Below are positions 1-6,919 of a stretch of DNA of 10,578 nucleotides, in pieces. Numbering within the stretch: the stretch's first letter is position 1; every line of letters starts with the position of its first letter. The DNA comes from Planococcus sp. (in: firmicutes). GTDB lineage: Bacteria; Bacillota; Bacilli; Bacillales_A; Planococcaceae. The notes under the pieces are model-generated. The model did not search any database, was not told the DNA's origin, and saw only the letters and a list, made by a program, of their open reading frames with translations. The stretch spans positions 1 through 10,578 of the forward strand of contig JASKZU010000072.1 of the NCBI GenBank assembly GCA_030147455.1, given 5' to 3'. Position numbers and translations under genes: made by a program.

Positions 1-78
1 GCCGATTTGATTGGGCTGCCGCTTCGCATTACAGTAGGTAAACGTGCTGCTGAAGGCATTCTTGAAGTAAAGCTGTGA
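1..78 (+). CDS. proS: Prolyl-tRNA synthetase, 3' end (partial; ends at an in-frame TGA)
   Basis: Only the last 25 codons before the stop are in the window. They read ADLIGLPLRITVGKRAAEGI then LEVKL, which I recognise as the C-terminal anticodon-binding domain (HGTP_anticodon fold) of bacterial class II prolyl-tRNA synthetase, the cytoplasmic enzyme that charges tRNA-Pro with proline. Its position directly before polC matches the usual Bacillales order. The reading frame meets TGA at 76-78, although the same frame then continues for 24 more sense codons with typical ProS tail sequence up to TAA at 151-153. The gene as read is therefore shortened by about 24 residues, either by a real nonsense change or by a base-calling error. 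Identity is fairly certain from this short piece plus synteny; the true end is uncertain. Confidence 0.85.
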   Translation, partial: ADLIGLPLRITVGKRAAEGILEVKL

Positions 79-153
79 AGCTCGAATGAAACGGTCGAAT
101 GGCATAAAGATGAACTGCTCGACAAAGTGAATGAATTTTTTAGAAATGCTTAA
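79..153 (+). other. proS: Detached C-terminal tail of proS beyond the in-frame TGA
   Basis: In the same frame as proS, after TGA 76-78, 24 sense codons read SSNETVEWHKDELLDKVNEF then FRNA and end at TAA 151-153, just before the terminator. The pattern of a short charged turn, a beta-strand (TVEWH) and a terminal amphipathic helix (DELLDKVNEFF) is what family knowledge predicts for the last part of the ProS anticodon-binding domain. A CGA (Arg) to TGA change would explain the interruption with one transition. There is no start codon with a ribosome binding site here, so this stretch is probably not translated separately. Confidence 0.6.
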
Positions 154-167
154 AAATCTGATATGAT
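139..167 (+). promoter_or_regulatory. Candidate sigma-A promoter for polC
   Basis: A TATGAT -10 box (162-167, five of six matches to TATAAT) lies 17 nt after TTTAGA (139-144, four of six matches to TTGACA). The predicted start is near 174, inside the 5' arm of the following terminator hairpin, so transcripts begun here would lack part of that arm and could escape termination. This would give polC its own transcription next to a strong terminator. It is a prediction from box matches alone in an AT-rich spot. Confidence 0.4.
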
Positions 168-170
168 AAC

Positions 171-203
171 AGGAAAGTACATCTGTACTTTCCTTTCTTT
201 TTC
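171..203 (+). terminator. Rho-independent terminator after proS
   Basis: AGGAAAGTACA (171-181) is the exact reverse complement of 184-194, giving a 10-bp stem with a 4-nt loop. It is followed by a T-rich run at 194-202 (eight T, one C). The hairpin begins 17 nt after the TAA at 151-153, as expected for the end of the proS transcription unit, and sits just upstream of polC. Confidence 0.88.
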
Positions 204-217
204 TGAAATAAATGGCG

Positions 218-223
218 AAGGGG
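218..223 (+). promoter_or_regulatory. Ribosome binding site deciding the polC start
   Basis: AAGGGG (218-223) lies 6 nt before ATG 230-232 and is the only good Shine-Dalgarno sequence nearby. An earlier in-frame ATG at 212 has only the terminator T-tract upstream and no ribosome binding site, so 230 is preferred. Confidence 0.7.
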
Positions 224-229
224 ATAATC

Positions 230-3200
230 ATGATAAATGAACAAGACGCCAAAATGAGATTCAAGTTGCTGCTGCAGCAATTGGAACTGACCGACGATGT
301 CCATATGCCTTACTTTGAAGATGCCGAACTGACACGAATGACCGTACATAAAAAAGAGCGGTCGTGGCGGTTCTTGGTGAAATTCAAACGGGTGCTGCCG
401 CTTGAGTTGTTTACGCAGTTTCGTGAGCGGCTGCAGGCAAAGTTCTCATCAATTGCAGCTGTACAAGTGCATATTCAAACAACTGGGCAACAGGCTGACG
501 GTGAACAAATCAGCGCCTACTGGAAGCACGTCGTGGATGAATTGGCCGATATGGCGCCGCCGCTGCGTGAGCGGCTATTGTCGCAAGCACCGGTTTGGAA
601 CGGCAGTAAACTGATTGTGGATTGCTGCCATGAGCATGAAATGATGGCTTTAAAGTCTAAATATACAGAGAAACTCGGCGGAGTTTACCAGCAGTTTGGC
701 TTTCCGCCTTTCTCCATCGACTTCAAACTTTCTGCAGAAGATCAACAAGCAGCGCATGAAGCCTTTATGGTCGAGCGCAAGGCAGAAGAAGAAGCGATGG
801 CTAAAAAAGCACTGGCCGATATGAAAAAGCGTGAAGTGGACCGCAAAGAAAATGGCGTGCCTTCAGGGCCGTTCCAAATGGGGATTGCCATCAAGCCGGA
901 TGAACAAATTTCTGAAATCCGCTCGATTACGGACGAAGAGCGCCGCGTGACTATAGAAGGCTTCGTCTTTGACGTGGAAGTTCGTGAACTGCGGAGCGGC
1001 CGGTCCCTGTTAACGGTCAAAATGACCGATTATACCGACTCGATTCTCGTCAAAATGTTCTCGCGTGATAAAGAAGATGCAGAACTGATGGCGCAAGCGA
1101 AAAAAGGCATGTGGTTGAAGGCACGCGGTTCGATTCAAACCGATACGTTCGTCCGCGATTTGGTTATGATGGCGCAGGATATGATTGAAATCAATCCGGC
1201 TGTCCGAAAAGATACGGCCGAAACCAAACGCGCCGAGCTGCACTTGCACTCGCCGATGAGCCAAATGGATGCTGTGTCTTCGATCGGTTCGCTGGTTGAG
1301 CAGGCAGCCAAGTGGGGACATCCTGCGATTGCCGTAACCGACCATGCCGGTGTCCAGGCTTTTCCAGACGCCTATGCCGCCAGCCAAAAACATGGCATAA
1401 AAGCGATTTTCGGGCTGGAAGCAAACCTTGTCGACGACGGCGTGCCGATTGCATTTGAAGAACGCCACGCCTTATTGGAAGATGAAACTTATGTTGTTTT
1501 CGACTTGGAAACGACCGGACTGTCCGCTGTATATGACACGATTATCGAGCTCGCTGCAGTGAAAGTCAAAGGCGGGCAAATCATCGAGAAATTTGAGCGT
1601 TTTGCCAATCCACACCATCCGCTTTCGGCAACGACGATCGAATTGACCGGAATAACGGATGATATGGTGAGAAATGCACCGGAAGTAGAAGACGTTATCC
1701 GTGAGTATCACGAATGGGCGGGCGATCATATTATGGTCGCGCACAACGCTTCGTTTGATATGGGCTTTTTGTACGTAGCCTATAAAAAATACGGCATCGA
1801 CAAAACACATGCCACAATCGATACGCTGGAGCTTGCGCGCATGCTTCACCCGGAACTCAAAAACCACCGTTTGAATACATTGGCGAAAAAATTCAATATC
1901 GAATTAACGCAGCATCACCGCGCCATCTATGATACCGAGGCGACAGCCTATCTGATGACGCATTTGCTGAAAGAAGCCCACGAAAAAGGCATTCTTTACC
2001 ACGACCAACTTAACGACTATGTCGGCCAGGGAGATTCCTATAAGCGCTCGCGTCCGACACACTGTACACTTTTGGCGAAAGACCAGGAAGGCTTGAAAAA
2101 TCTTTTTAAACTGGTTTCTGCTTCGCATATCAATTACTTCTACCGAGTGCCCCGCATTCCGCGTTCGCTTCTTCAGCGCCACCGGAAAGGGCTGCTTGTT
2201 GGTTCAGGGTGCGACAAAGGCGAAGTGTTCGAAGCCGTCATGCAAAAGTCGATGGAAGAAGTTGAACGCACAGCCCAATTTTACGATTACCTTGAAGTGC
2301 ATCCAAAAGAAGTGTATCAGCCCTTGATCGACCGTGAGTTGATTCGTGATGAGTGGAATTTGGAAGACATTATCCGCAAGCTGGTGAAGGTGAGCCGCAA
2401 GCTCGACAAGCCGCTTGTCGCGACCGGCAACGTTCATTACCTGGATGAAACCGACGCGGTATTCCGCCAGGTGCTGATCGGTTCACAAGGCGGCGCAAAT
2501 CCGCTGAACCGTTCGAAACTTCCTAAAGTTCATTTCCGCACAACAAATGAAATGCTGGATGCGTTTGATTTTCTTGGTGCAGAAACTGCCCAGGAAATCG
2601 TAGTCGACAATTCGCTGAAAGTCGCGGATATGATCGATGTCGTCAAACCGATCAAAGATGAATTGTATACACCGAAAATCGAAGGAGCGGACGAAGAGGT
2701 CCGCGAGCTCAGCTATACGATGGCGCGCCAGATTTACGGAGATGAATTGCCGGAAATCGTGGAAGCCCGTATTGAAAAAGAACTGAAGTCCATCATTGGC
2801 CACGGTTTTGCTGTCATTTACTTGATTTCCCATAAACTCGTAAAAAAATCGCTGGATGATGGATATCTTGTCGGATCACGCGGATCGGTCGGTTCGTCGC
2901 TTGTCGCAACGCTGACCGAGATCACCGAAGTCAATCCGCTTGCACCTCACTACGTATGCCGCAAATGCAAAAAATCGGAGTTTTTCGATGACGGCTCGGT
3001 TGGTTCAGGCTTTGACCTCAAGGACAAAGACTGCCCGGATTGCGGTATTCCTTATAAAAAAGACGGACAGGACATTCCGTTTGAAACATTTCTTGGATTT
3101 AAAGGCGATAAAGTACCTGATATCGATTTGAACTTCAGTGGTGAATACCAGCCGCAGGCGCATAATTACACAAAAGTGCTGTTCGGGGAAGACAACGTAT

Positions 3201-4537
3201 TCCGTGCCGGAACGATCGGCACAGTTGCAGAAAAAACCGCCTACGGCTATGTACGCGGCTATGCCAATGACCGGGACATGACGCTTCGCGGCGCTGAAAT
3301 TGACCGCTTGGTGCAGGGATGTTCCGGCGTTAAACGCAGCACTGGGCAGCATCCAGGCGGAATTATTGTTGTGCCGGACTATATGGACATCTATGATTTC
3401 TCGCCGATTCAGTTTCCGGCAGATGCACAGGATTCAGAATGGAAGACGACCCATTTCGACTTCCATTCGATTCATGATAACTTGCTGAAGCTTGATATAC
3501 TCGGGCACGATGATCCGACCGTCATCCGGATGCTGCAGGATTTGTCAGGCATCGACCCGAAAACAATCCCAACCGATGATCCGGAAGTCATGAAAATCTT
3601 CGCAGGTCCGGAATCGCTTGGCGTCACAAAAGAACAAATCGGCTGTAAAACCGGAACGCTCGGCATTCCGGAGTTCGGGACGCGGTTTGTCCGCCAGATG
3701 CTGGAAGACACCAAACCGACCACATTCTCGGAATTGGTGCAGATTTCAGGACTTTCCCACGGCACAGATGTTTGGCTCGGCAATGCACAGGAATTGATTC
3801 ACAATGGCACGTGCCAGCTGTCCGATGTGATCGGCTGCCGGGATGATATCATGGTTTACCTGATTTACCAGGGACTCGAGTCATCTTTGGCATTCAAAAT
3901 TATGGAGTCAGTGCGTAAAGGTAAAGGCCTCACGCCGGAAATGGAAGCGGCGATGAAAGAGCAAGCTGTACCTAACTGGTATATCGAGTCGTGCAAAAAA
4001 ATCAAATACATGTTCCCGAAAGCACACGCTGCGGCATATGTATTGATGGCCGTGCGCATCGCCTATTTCAAAGTGCATTTCCCGGTGCTTTATTATGCGG
4101 CGTACTTTACAGTGCGTGCAGAAGATTTTGACGTCAACGCAATGGCTAAAGGTTCCCAATCGATCCGCGCGAAAGTGGATGAACTCAACTCTAAAGGCCT
4201 CGAAGCCTCGACAAAAGAAAAAAACTTGATGACCGTAATGGAACTTGCGCTTGAAATGGTCGAACGCGGCTATAGTTTCCAGAAAGTCGATTTGTACAAA
4301 TCGTCCGCTGACGAATTTATCATCGAAGGCAATTCATTGATCCCGCCGTTCAATGCAATCCCAGGGCTTGGCACAAACGCAGCGAAATCCATCGTTGCGG
4401 CCAGAGCGGAAGGAACATTCCTCTCCAAGGAAGATTTGCAGCAGCGCGGCCGTGTTTCGAAAACCATTATCGAGTACATGGACGATCATGGATGTTTGGA
4501 AGGCATGCCGGATGCCAATCAACTGTCGTTGTTCTAG
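230..4537 (+). CDS. polC: DNA polymerase III PolC-type, alpha subunit with built-in proofreading
   Basis: This is the replicative DNA polymerase of low-GC Gram-positives, which copies the chromosome at the fork with its own 3'-5' exonuclease. It has 1435 aa from ATG 230, close to the usual PolC length. Domains in order: an N-terminal region; an OB fold near residues 235-320; a PHP domain starting at ELHLH (336-340); a DEDDh exonuclease inserted in it, with D425 and E427 in FDLETTGL, D510 in HNASFD, and H563/D568 in HHRAIYD; then the polymerase core. The core has a four-cysteine zinc site (C910, C913, C935, C938), catalytic D964 and D966 in PDIDLNFSGEY, and D1089 in LKLDILGHDD. The C-terminus is QLSLF (1431-1435), a canonical sliding-clamp binding motif. 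All expected catalytic residues are present and the frame is unbroken. The gene stands alone between the proS terminator and the rimP promoter. Confidence 0.99.
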   Translation: MINEQDAKMRFKLLLQQLELTDDVHMPYFEDAELTRMTVHKKERSWRFLVKFKRVLPLELFTQFRERLQAKFSSIAAVQVHIQTTGQQADGEQISAYWKHVVDELADMAPPLRERLLSQAPVWNGSKLIVDCCHEHEMMALKSKYTEKLGGVYQQFGFPPFSIDFKLSAEDQQAAHEAFMVERKAEEEAMAKKALADMKKREVDRKENGVPSGPFQMGIAIKPDEQISEIRSITDEERRVTIEGFVFDVEVRELRSGRSLLTVKMTDYTDSILVKMFSRDKEDAELMAQAKKGMWLKARGSIQTDTFVRDLVMMAQDMIEINPAVRKDTAETKRAELHLHSPMSQMDAVSSIGSLVEQAAKWGHPAIAVTDHAGVQAFPDAYAASQKHGIKAIFGLEANLVDDGVPIAFEERHALLEDETYVVFDLETTGLSAVYDTIIELAAVKVKGGQIIEKFERFANPHHPLSATTIELTGITDDMVRNAPEVEDVIREYHEWAGDHIMVAHNASFDMGFLYVAYKKYGIDKTHATIDTLELARMLHPELKNHRLNTLAKKFNIELTQHHRAIYDTEATAYLMTHLLKEAHEKGILYHDQLNDYVGQGDSYKRSRPTHCTLLAKDQEGLKNLFKLVSASHINYFYRVPRIPRSLLQRHRKGLLVGSGCDKGEVFEAVMQKSMEEVERTAQFYDYLEVHPKEVYQPLIDRELIRDEWNLEDIIRKLVKVSRKLDKPLVATGNVHYLDETDAVFRQVLIGSQGGANPLNRSKLPKVHFRTTNEMLDAFDFLGAETAQEIVVDNSLKVADMIDVVKPIKDELYTPKIEGADEEVRELSYTMARQIYGDELPEIVEARIEKELKSIIGHGFAVIYLISHKLVKKSLDDGYLVGSRGSVGSSLVATLTEITEVNPLAPHYVCRKCKKSEFFDDGSVGSGFDLKDKDCPDCGIPYKKDGQDIPFETFLGFKGDKVPDIDLNFSGEYQPQAHNYTKVLFGEDNVFRAGTIGTVAEKTAYGYVRGYANDRDMTLRGAEIDRLVQGCSGVKRSTGQHPGGIIVVPDYMDIYDFSPIQFPADAQDSEWKTTHFDFHSIHDNLLKLDILGHDDPTVIRMLQDLSGIDPKTIPTDDPEVMKIFAGPESLGVTKEQIGCKTGTLGIPEFGTRFVRQMLEDTKPTTFSELVQISGLSHGTDVWLGNAQELIHNGTCQLSDVIGCRDDIMVYLIYQGLESSLAFKIMESVRKGKGLTPEMEAAMKEQAVPNWYIESCKKIKYMFPKAHAAAYVLMAVRIAYFKVHFPVLYYAAYFTVRAEDFDVNAMAKGSQSIRAKVDELNSKGLEASTKEKNLMTVMELALEMVERGYSFQKVDLYKSSADEFIIEGNSLIPPFNAIPGLGTNAAKSIVAARAEGTFLSKEDLQQRGRVSKTIIEYMDDHGCLEGMPDANQLSLF

Positions 4538-4541
4538 TCGG

Positions 4542-4570
4542 TTGCGCAGTCCCGTCAAGCATGGTATTAT
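4542..4570 (+). promoter_or_regulatory. Sigma-A promoter with extended -10 for the rimP-nusA-infB operon
   Basis: TATTAT (4565-4570) is preceded by TGG (4562-4564), giving an extended -10 element. TTGCGC (4542-4547) lies at 17-nt spacing and matches the first half of TTGACA. The likely start is the A near 4577, giving an 87-nt leader before rimP. The promoter begins 5 nt after the polC stop, at the position where the nusA operon promoter is expected in Bacillales. The weak -35 is compensated by the TG motif. Confidence 0.7.
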
Positions 4571-4600
4571 AGTAGTAACATTTACTGATAGCTCTGTCGC

Positions 4601-4634
4601 AGAAGAGTGGGTTCTCCCGCTCTTTTCTGTTTGT
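4601..4634 (+). terminator. Leader terminator-like hairpin (probable NusA-responsive attenuator)
   Basis: AAGAGTGGG (4603-4611), loop TTCT (4612-4615) and CCCGCTCTT (4616-4624) form a 9-bp stem with one G-U pair, extendable by another G-U and an A-U pair to 4601/4626. A T-rich but broken tract follows (TTCTGTTTGTT, 4625-4635). The hairpin lies after the promoter and before the first gene, so it is placed to cut off the whole operon, not to end polC alone. An imperfect stem and interrupted U-tract are the traits reported for NusA-dependent terminators. Attenuation by NusA is inferred by analogy with B. subtilis; the hairpin itself is visible. Confidence 0.7.
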
Positions 4635-4663
4635 TATGGCACATTATTGGCAGGAGGCACTAT

Positions 4664-5140
4664 ATGAGCAAAATTACTGAACAAATCGAAGCAATGGCAC
4701 TACCCATCATCCAGGAGCTGGAACTTGAGCTTGTGGACGTTGAATTTTTAAAAGAGGGCAAAAACTGGTTTTTGCGCATCTACGTAGACAATCCAGAAGA
4801 GCCGATTGACATCGATCAATGCGCAATCGTCAGCGAACGTCTGAGCGAAATCTTGGACGAAACGGATCCCATCGAGCAAAACTATTTTTTGGAAGTTTCT
4901 TCTCCGGGAGCAGAACGCCCGCTCAAAAAAGAAAAAGATTTCGAAAAAGCGCTTGAGCAGTTTATTTACATCAAAACCTATGAGCCGGTGGAAGACGCCA
5001 AAGAATTTGAAGGCTACTTGAAATCGTTTGACGACGAACAAGTTTCGATTGAAATGAAGATCAAAACCCGCAGAAAAACCATCAGCATCCCGAGAAGCAA
5101 AATTGCCTTGATCCGCTTGGCAATCGATTTTTCCGCATAA
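4664..5140 (+). CDS. rimP: Ribosome maturation factor RimP
   Basis: RimP (YlxS in B. subtilis) binds the free 30S subunit and helps assemble the central pseudoknot and S12 region of 16S rRNA. The protein has 158 aa, normal for the family. The N-terminal alpha/beta domain (about 1-82) contains ELVDVEFLKEGKNWFLRIYV and the conserved VSSPGAERPL starting at V78. The smaller SH3-like C-terminal domain covers about 85-155. The start at ATG 4664 is fixed by AGGAGG at 4652-4657 with 6-nt spacing; the frame stays open upstream, but an earlier start would run through the leader hairpin. It is the first gene of the operon, and nusA follows after 32 nt. Confidence 0.97.
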   Translation: MSKITEQIEAMALPIIQELELELVDVEFLKEGKNWFLRIYVDNPEEPIDIDQCAIVSERLSEILDETDPIEQNYFLEVSSPGAERPLKKEKDFEKALEQFIYIKTYEPVEDAKEFEGYLKSFDDEQVSIEMKIKTRRKTISIPRSKIALIRLAIDFSA

Positions 5141-5172
5141 GCTGAATAGAAGAATTTAGGAGTGAAGAAACC

Positions 5173-6300
5173 ATGAGCAGTGAGTTATTGGATGCTTTAG
5201 AAGTATTGGAGAAACAAAAGGGAATATCACGCGATGTGCTGATCGAAGCCATCGAAGCGGCACTCGTTACGGCCTATAAGCGCAATTTCAACCAAGCGCA
5301 GAATGTTCGGGTTGATTTGAATCTCGATACAGGAACGATGCTCGTGTATTCACGAAAAGACGTTGTTGAAGAAGTCGAAGACGAGCGCCTGCAAATTTCA
5401 CTGGAAGATGCACAGGCATTAAATCCGGTTTATGAAATCGGCGATGTTGTCGAAGAAGAAGTAACACCGCGCAATTTCGGCCGCATTGCTGCCCAAACAG
5501 CCAAACAGGTTGTTACGCAACGAGTTCGCGAAGCTGAACGCGGTTTGATCTTTGAAGAGTATGTTGACCGTGCAGACGATATCGTAAACGGCATTGTCGA
5601 GCGCATGGATGCACGCAATTTGTACGTGGGACTGGGCAAAGTAGAAGCGGTTCTTCCGCAGACAGAGCAAATGCCAAACGAAAACTACCAGCCGCATGAC
5701 CGCATCAAAGTGTACATCACGAAAGTTGAGCGGACGACGCGCGGGCCTCAAGTCTTTGTTTCCCGTACGCATCCCGGCTTGCTCCGCCGCTTGTTTGAAA
5801 ACGAAGTGCCGGAAATCTACGACGGTATTGTGGAAATCAAATCAATTGCACGTGAAGCGGGCGACCGTTCGAAAATCTCGGTGCACGCTCACGACGATGA
5901 AGTAGATCCGGTCGGTTCTTGCGTCGGTTCACGCGGTGCGCGTGTCCAAACAATCGTCAACGAACTGGGCGGCGAGAAAATCGACATCGTGGAATGGTCG
6001 GAAGATCCGGTCGTATTTGTGGCGAATGCACTCAGCCCGTCCAAAGTTTTGGATGTGCAAGTGAGCGAAGACGACAAATCCACAACAGTAGTCGTACCTG
6101 ACTACCAATTGTCGCTTGCCATCGGTAAACGCGGACAAAATGCCCGTCTGGCTGCAAAATTGACAGGCTGGAAAATCGATATCAAAAGTGAAACAGATGC
6201 CCGCGAATTGGGGATTTATCCACCAGCCGGCGTAGAGTTGGCAGAAACTGATGTCGACGATGAAGCGGATGGCTTTGATTTTTACGACGAAGAAGAATAA
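5173..6300 (+). CDS. nusA: Transcription termination/antitermination factor NusA
   Basis: NusA binds RNA polymerase near the RNA exit channel, prolongs pauses and strengthens intrinsic termination. The 375-aa protein has an N-terminal polymerase-binding domain (about 1-125), an S1 domain (about 135-200), a KH1 domain with GSRG at 252-255, and a KH2 domain with GKRG at 318-321. It ends in a short, very acidic tail (DFYDEEE). It lacks the two C-terminal acidic repeats of the roughly 495-residue E. coli protein, which is normal for Firmicutes. The start is supported by AGGAGTGA (5158-5165), 7 nt before ATG. The operon leader carries a terminator-like hairpin through which NusA may limit its own synthesis. 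Confidence 0.98.
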   Translation: MSSELLDALEVLEKQKGISRDVLIEAIEAALVTAYKRNFNQAQNVRVDLNLDTGTMLVYSRKDVVEEVEDERLQISLEDAQALNPVYEIGDVVEEEVTPRNFGRIAAQTAKQVVTQRVREAERGLIFEEYVDRADDIVNGIVERMDARNLYVGLGKVEAVLPQTEQMPNENYQPHDRIKVYITKVERTTRGPQVFVSRTHPGLLRRLFENEVPEIYDGIVEIKSIAREAGDRSKISVHAHDDEVDPVGSCVGSRGARVQTIVNELGGEKIDIVEWSEDPVVFVANALSPSKVLDVQVSEDDKSTTVVVPDYQLSLAIGKRGQNARLAAKLTGWKIDIKSETDARELGIYPPAGVELAETDVDDEADGFDFYDEEE

Positions 6301-6306
6301 GCTGAG

Positions 6307-6314
6307 AAGGTGAT
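6307..6314 (+). promoter_or_regulatory. Ribosome binding site selecting the TTG start of rnpM
   Basis: AAGGTGAT (6307-6314) lies 5 nt before TTG 6320-6322 but 11 nt before the next in-frame ATG at 6326-6328. Spacing therefore favours the TTG start, adding two residues (M-A) to the protein. Confidence 0.6.
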
Positions 6315-6319
6315 ATCCA

Positions 6320-6601
6320 TTGGCTATGCAAAAAAAGATTCCGTTACGCAAATGCGTCGCAACCAATGAAATGCATCCGAAAAAAGAAATGATCCGTGTG
6401 GTGCGCTCCAAAGAAGGCGAAGTATTCGTCGACTTGACCGGCAAAAAGTCGGGACGAGGCGCCTATGTGTCAAAGTCTGAAGATGCCATCGGCCTTGCGC
6501 GCAAAAAGAAGGTATTGGACAAGCAGCTTGAAGTGAAAGTTCCAGACGAAATCTACGAGGAGCTCGTCCATGCCGTACGCAGAGAGCAGCTGAAATCATG
6601 A
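6320..6601 (+). CDS. rnpM: RNase P modulator RnpM (YlxR family)
   Basis: This is a small basic RNA-binding protein of 93 aa from a TTG start (91 aa if ATG 6326 is used). The family signatures are visible: IPLRKCVATNE (residues 7-17), IRVVRSKEGE (25-34) and GRGAYV (45-50), followed by a lysine/arginine-rich helix. In B. subtilis the YlxR protein has been reported to bind the RNase P RNA and modulate its activity, hence the name RnpM; older work linked YlxR to glucose-responsive gene regulation. Function here is transferred by family and by its conserved place between nusA and the L7Ae-like gene. The stop codon overlaps the next start (ATGA, 6598-6601), so the two are probably translationally coupled. 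Confidence 0.93.
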   Translation: MAMQKKIPLRKCVATNEMHPKKEMIRVVRSKEGEVFVDLTGKKSGRGAYVSKSEDAIGLARKKKVLDKQLEVKVPDEIYEELVHAVRREQLKS

Positions 6602-6915
6602 ACAAAGAAAAAATCCTACAGTTTTTGGGACTTGCCACACGAGCGCGCAAACTGGTTACCGGTGAAGAACTGGTCATCAGCGAAGTGCGGCGGGGCAATG
6701 CAAAACTAGTCATTCTGGCTGAAGACGCATCCGAAAACACGAGGAAAAAATTGCAGGATAAATGCACATCCTATAAAGTGCCGGTCCGCATAGGCGCAAC
6801 CCGCTATGAGATCGGCCATGCCATAGGAAAAGAAGCGCGCGTCGTTTTGGCAATTACAGACAATGGATTTGCCAAGAAGATGACGAGCCTGTTTGATGAA
6901 AATAACCGGGGGTGA
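6598..6915 (+). CDS. rplGA: L7Ae-family K-turn RNA-binding protein (YlxQ/RplGA)
   Basis: This 105-aa protein belongs to the L7Ae/L30e/S12e/Gadd45 family, whose bacterial YlxQ members recognise kink-turn RNAs. Visible features are FLGLATRARKLVTGEELV (residues 9-26), with the glycine-glutamate pair typical of the RNA contact, then KLVILAEDAS (36-45) and the C-terminal part EARVVLAITDNGFAKKM. The start ATG overlaps the rnpM stop, without a strong ribosome binding site of its own, so translation probably depends on rnpM. The last codons overlap the infB Shine-Dalgarno sequence. The RNA partner cannot be told from the sequence; ribosomal RNA or RNase P RNA are guesses from the neighbours. Confidence 0.92.
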   Translation: MNKEKILQFLGLATRARKLVTGEELVISEVRRGNAKLVILAEDASENTRKKLQDKCTSYKVPVRIGATRYEIGHAIGKEARVVLAITDNGFAKKMTSLFDENNRG

Positions 6916-6919
6916 GCAG

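Noticed and set aside
76..78. TGA read as tryptophan (altered genetic code) to explain the proS stop.
   Set aside because: rnpM, rplGA and infB all end naturally at TGA, and tryptophan is encoded by TGG in the other genes, so the standard code applies.
212..229. An earlier in-frame ATG at 212 extending PolC by six residues.
   Set aside because: It has only the terminator T-tract upstream and no ribosome binding site, while ATG 230 has AAGGGG at 6-nt spacing and matches homologue N-termini better.
1010..1468. Open frames on the - strand within polC (152 codons here, 131 codons at 1472-1867, others to 4558).
   Set aside because: They are reverse-complement shadows of polC codon bias without ribosome binding sites or family motifs.
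4607..4663. An upstream extension of RimP by 19 residues to an ATG at 4607.
   Set aside because: It would begin inside the leader hairpin, has no ribosome binding site, and the true start at 4664 has a full AGGAGG.
4538..4663. A tRNA or other structural RNA gene before rimP, as metY lies there in E. coli.
   Set aside because: The 126 nt hold only a promoter, one hairpin and the rimP ribosome binding site; no tRNA arms or T-loop consensus are visible.
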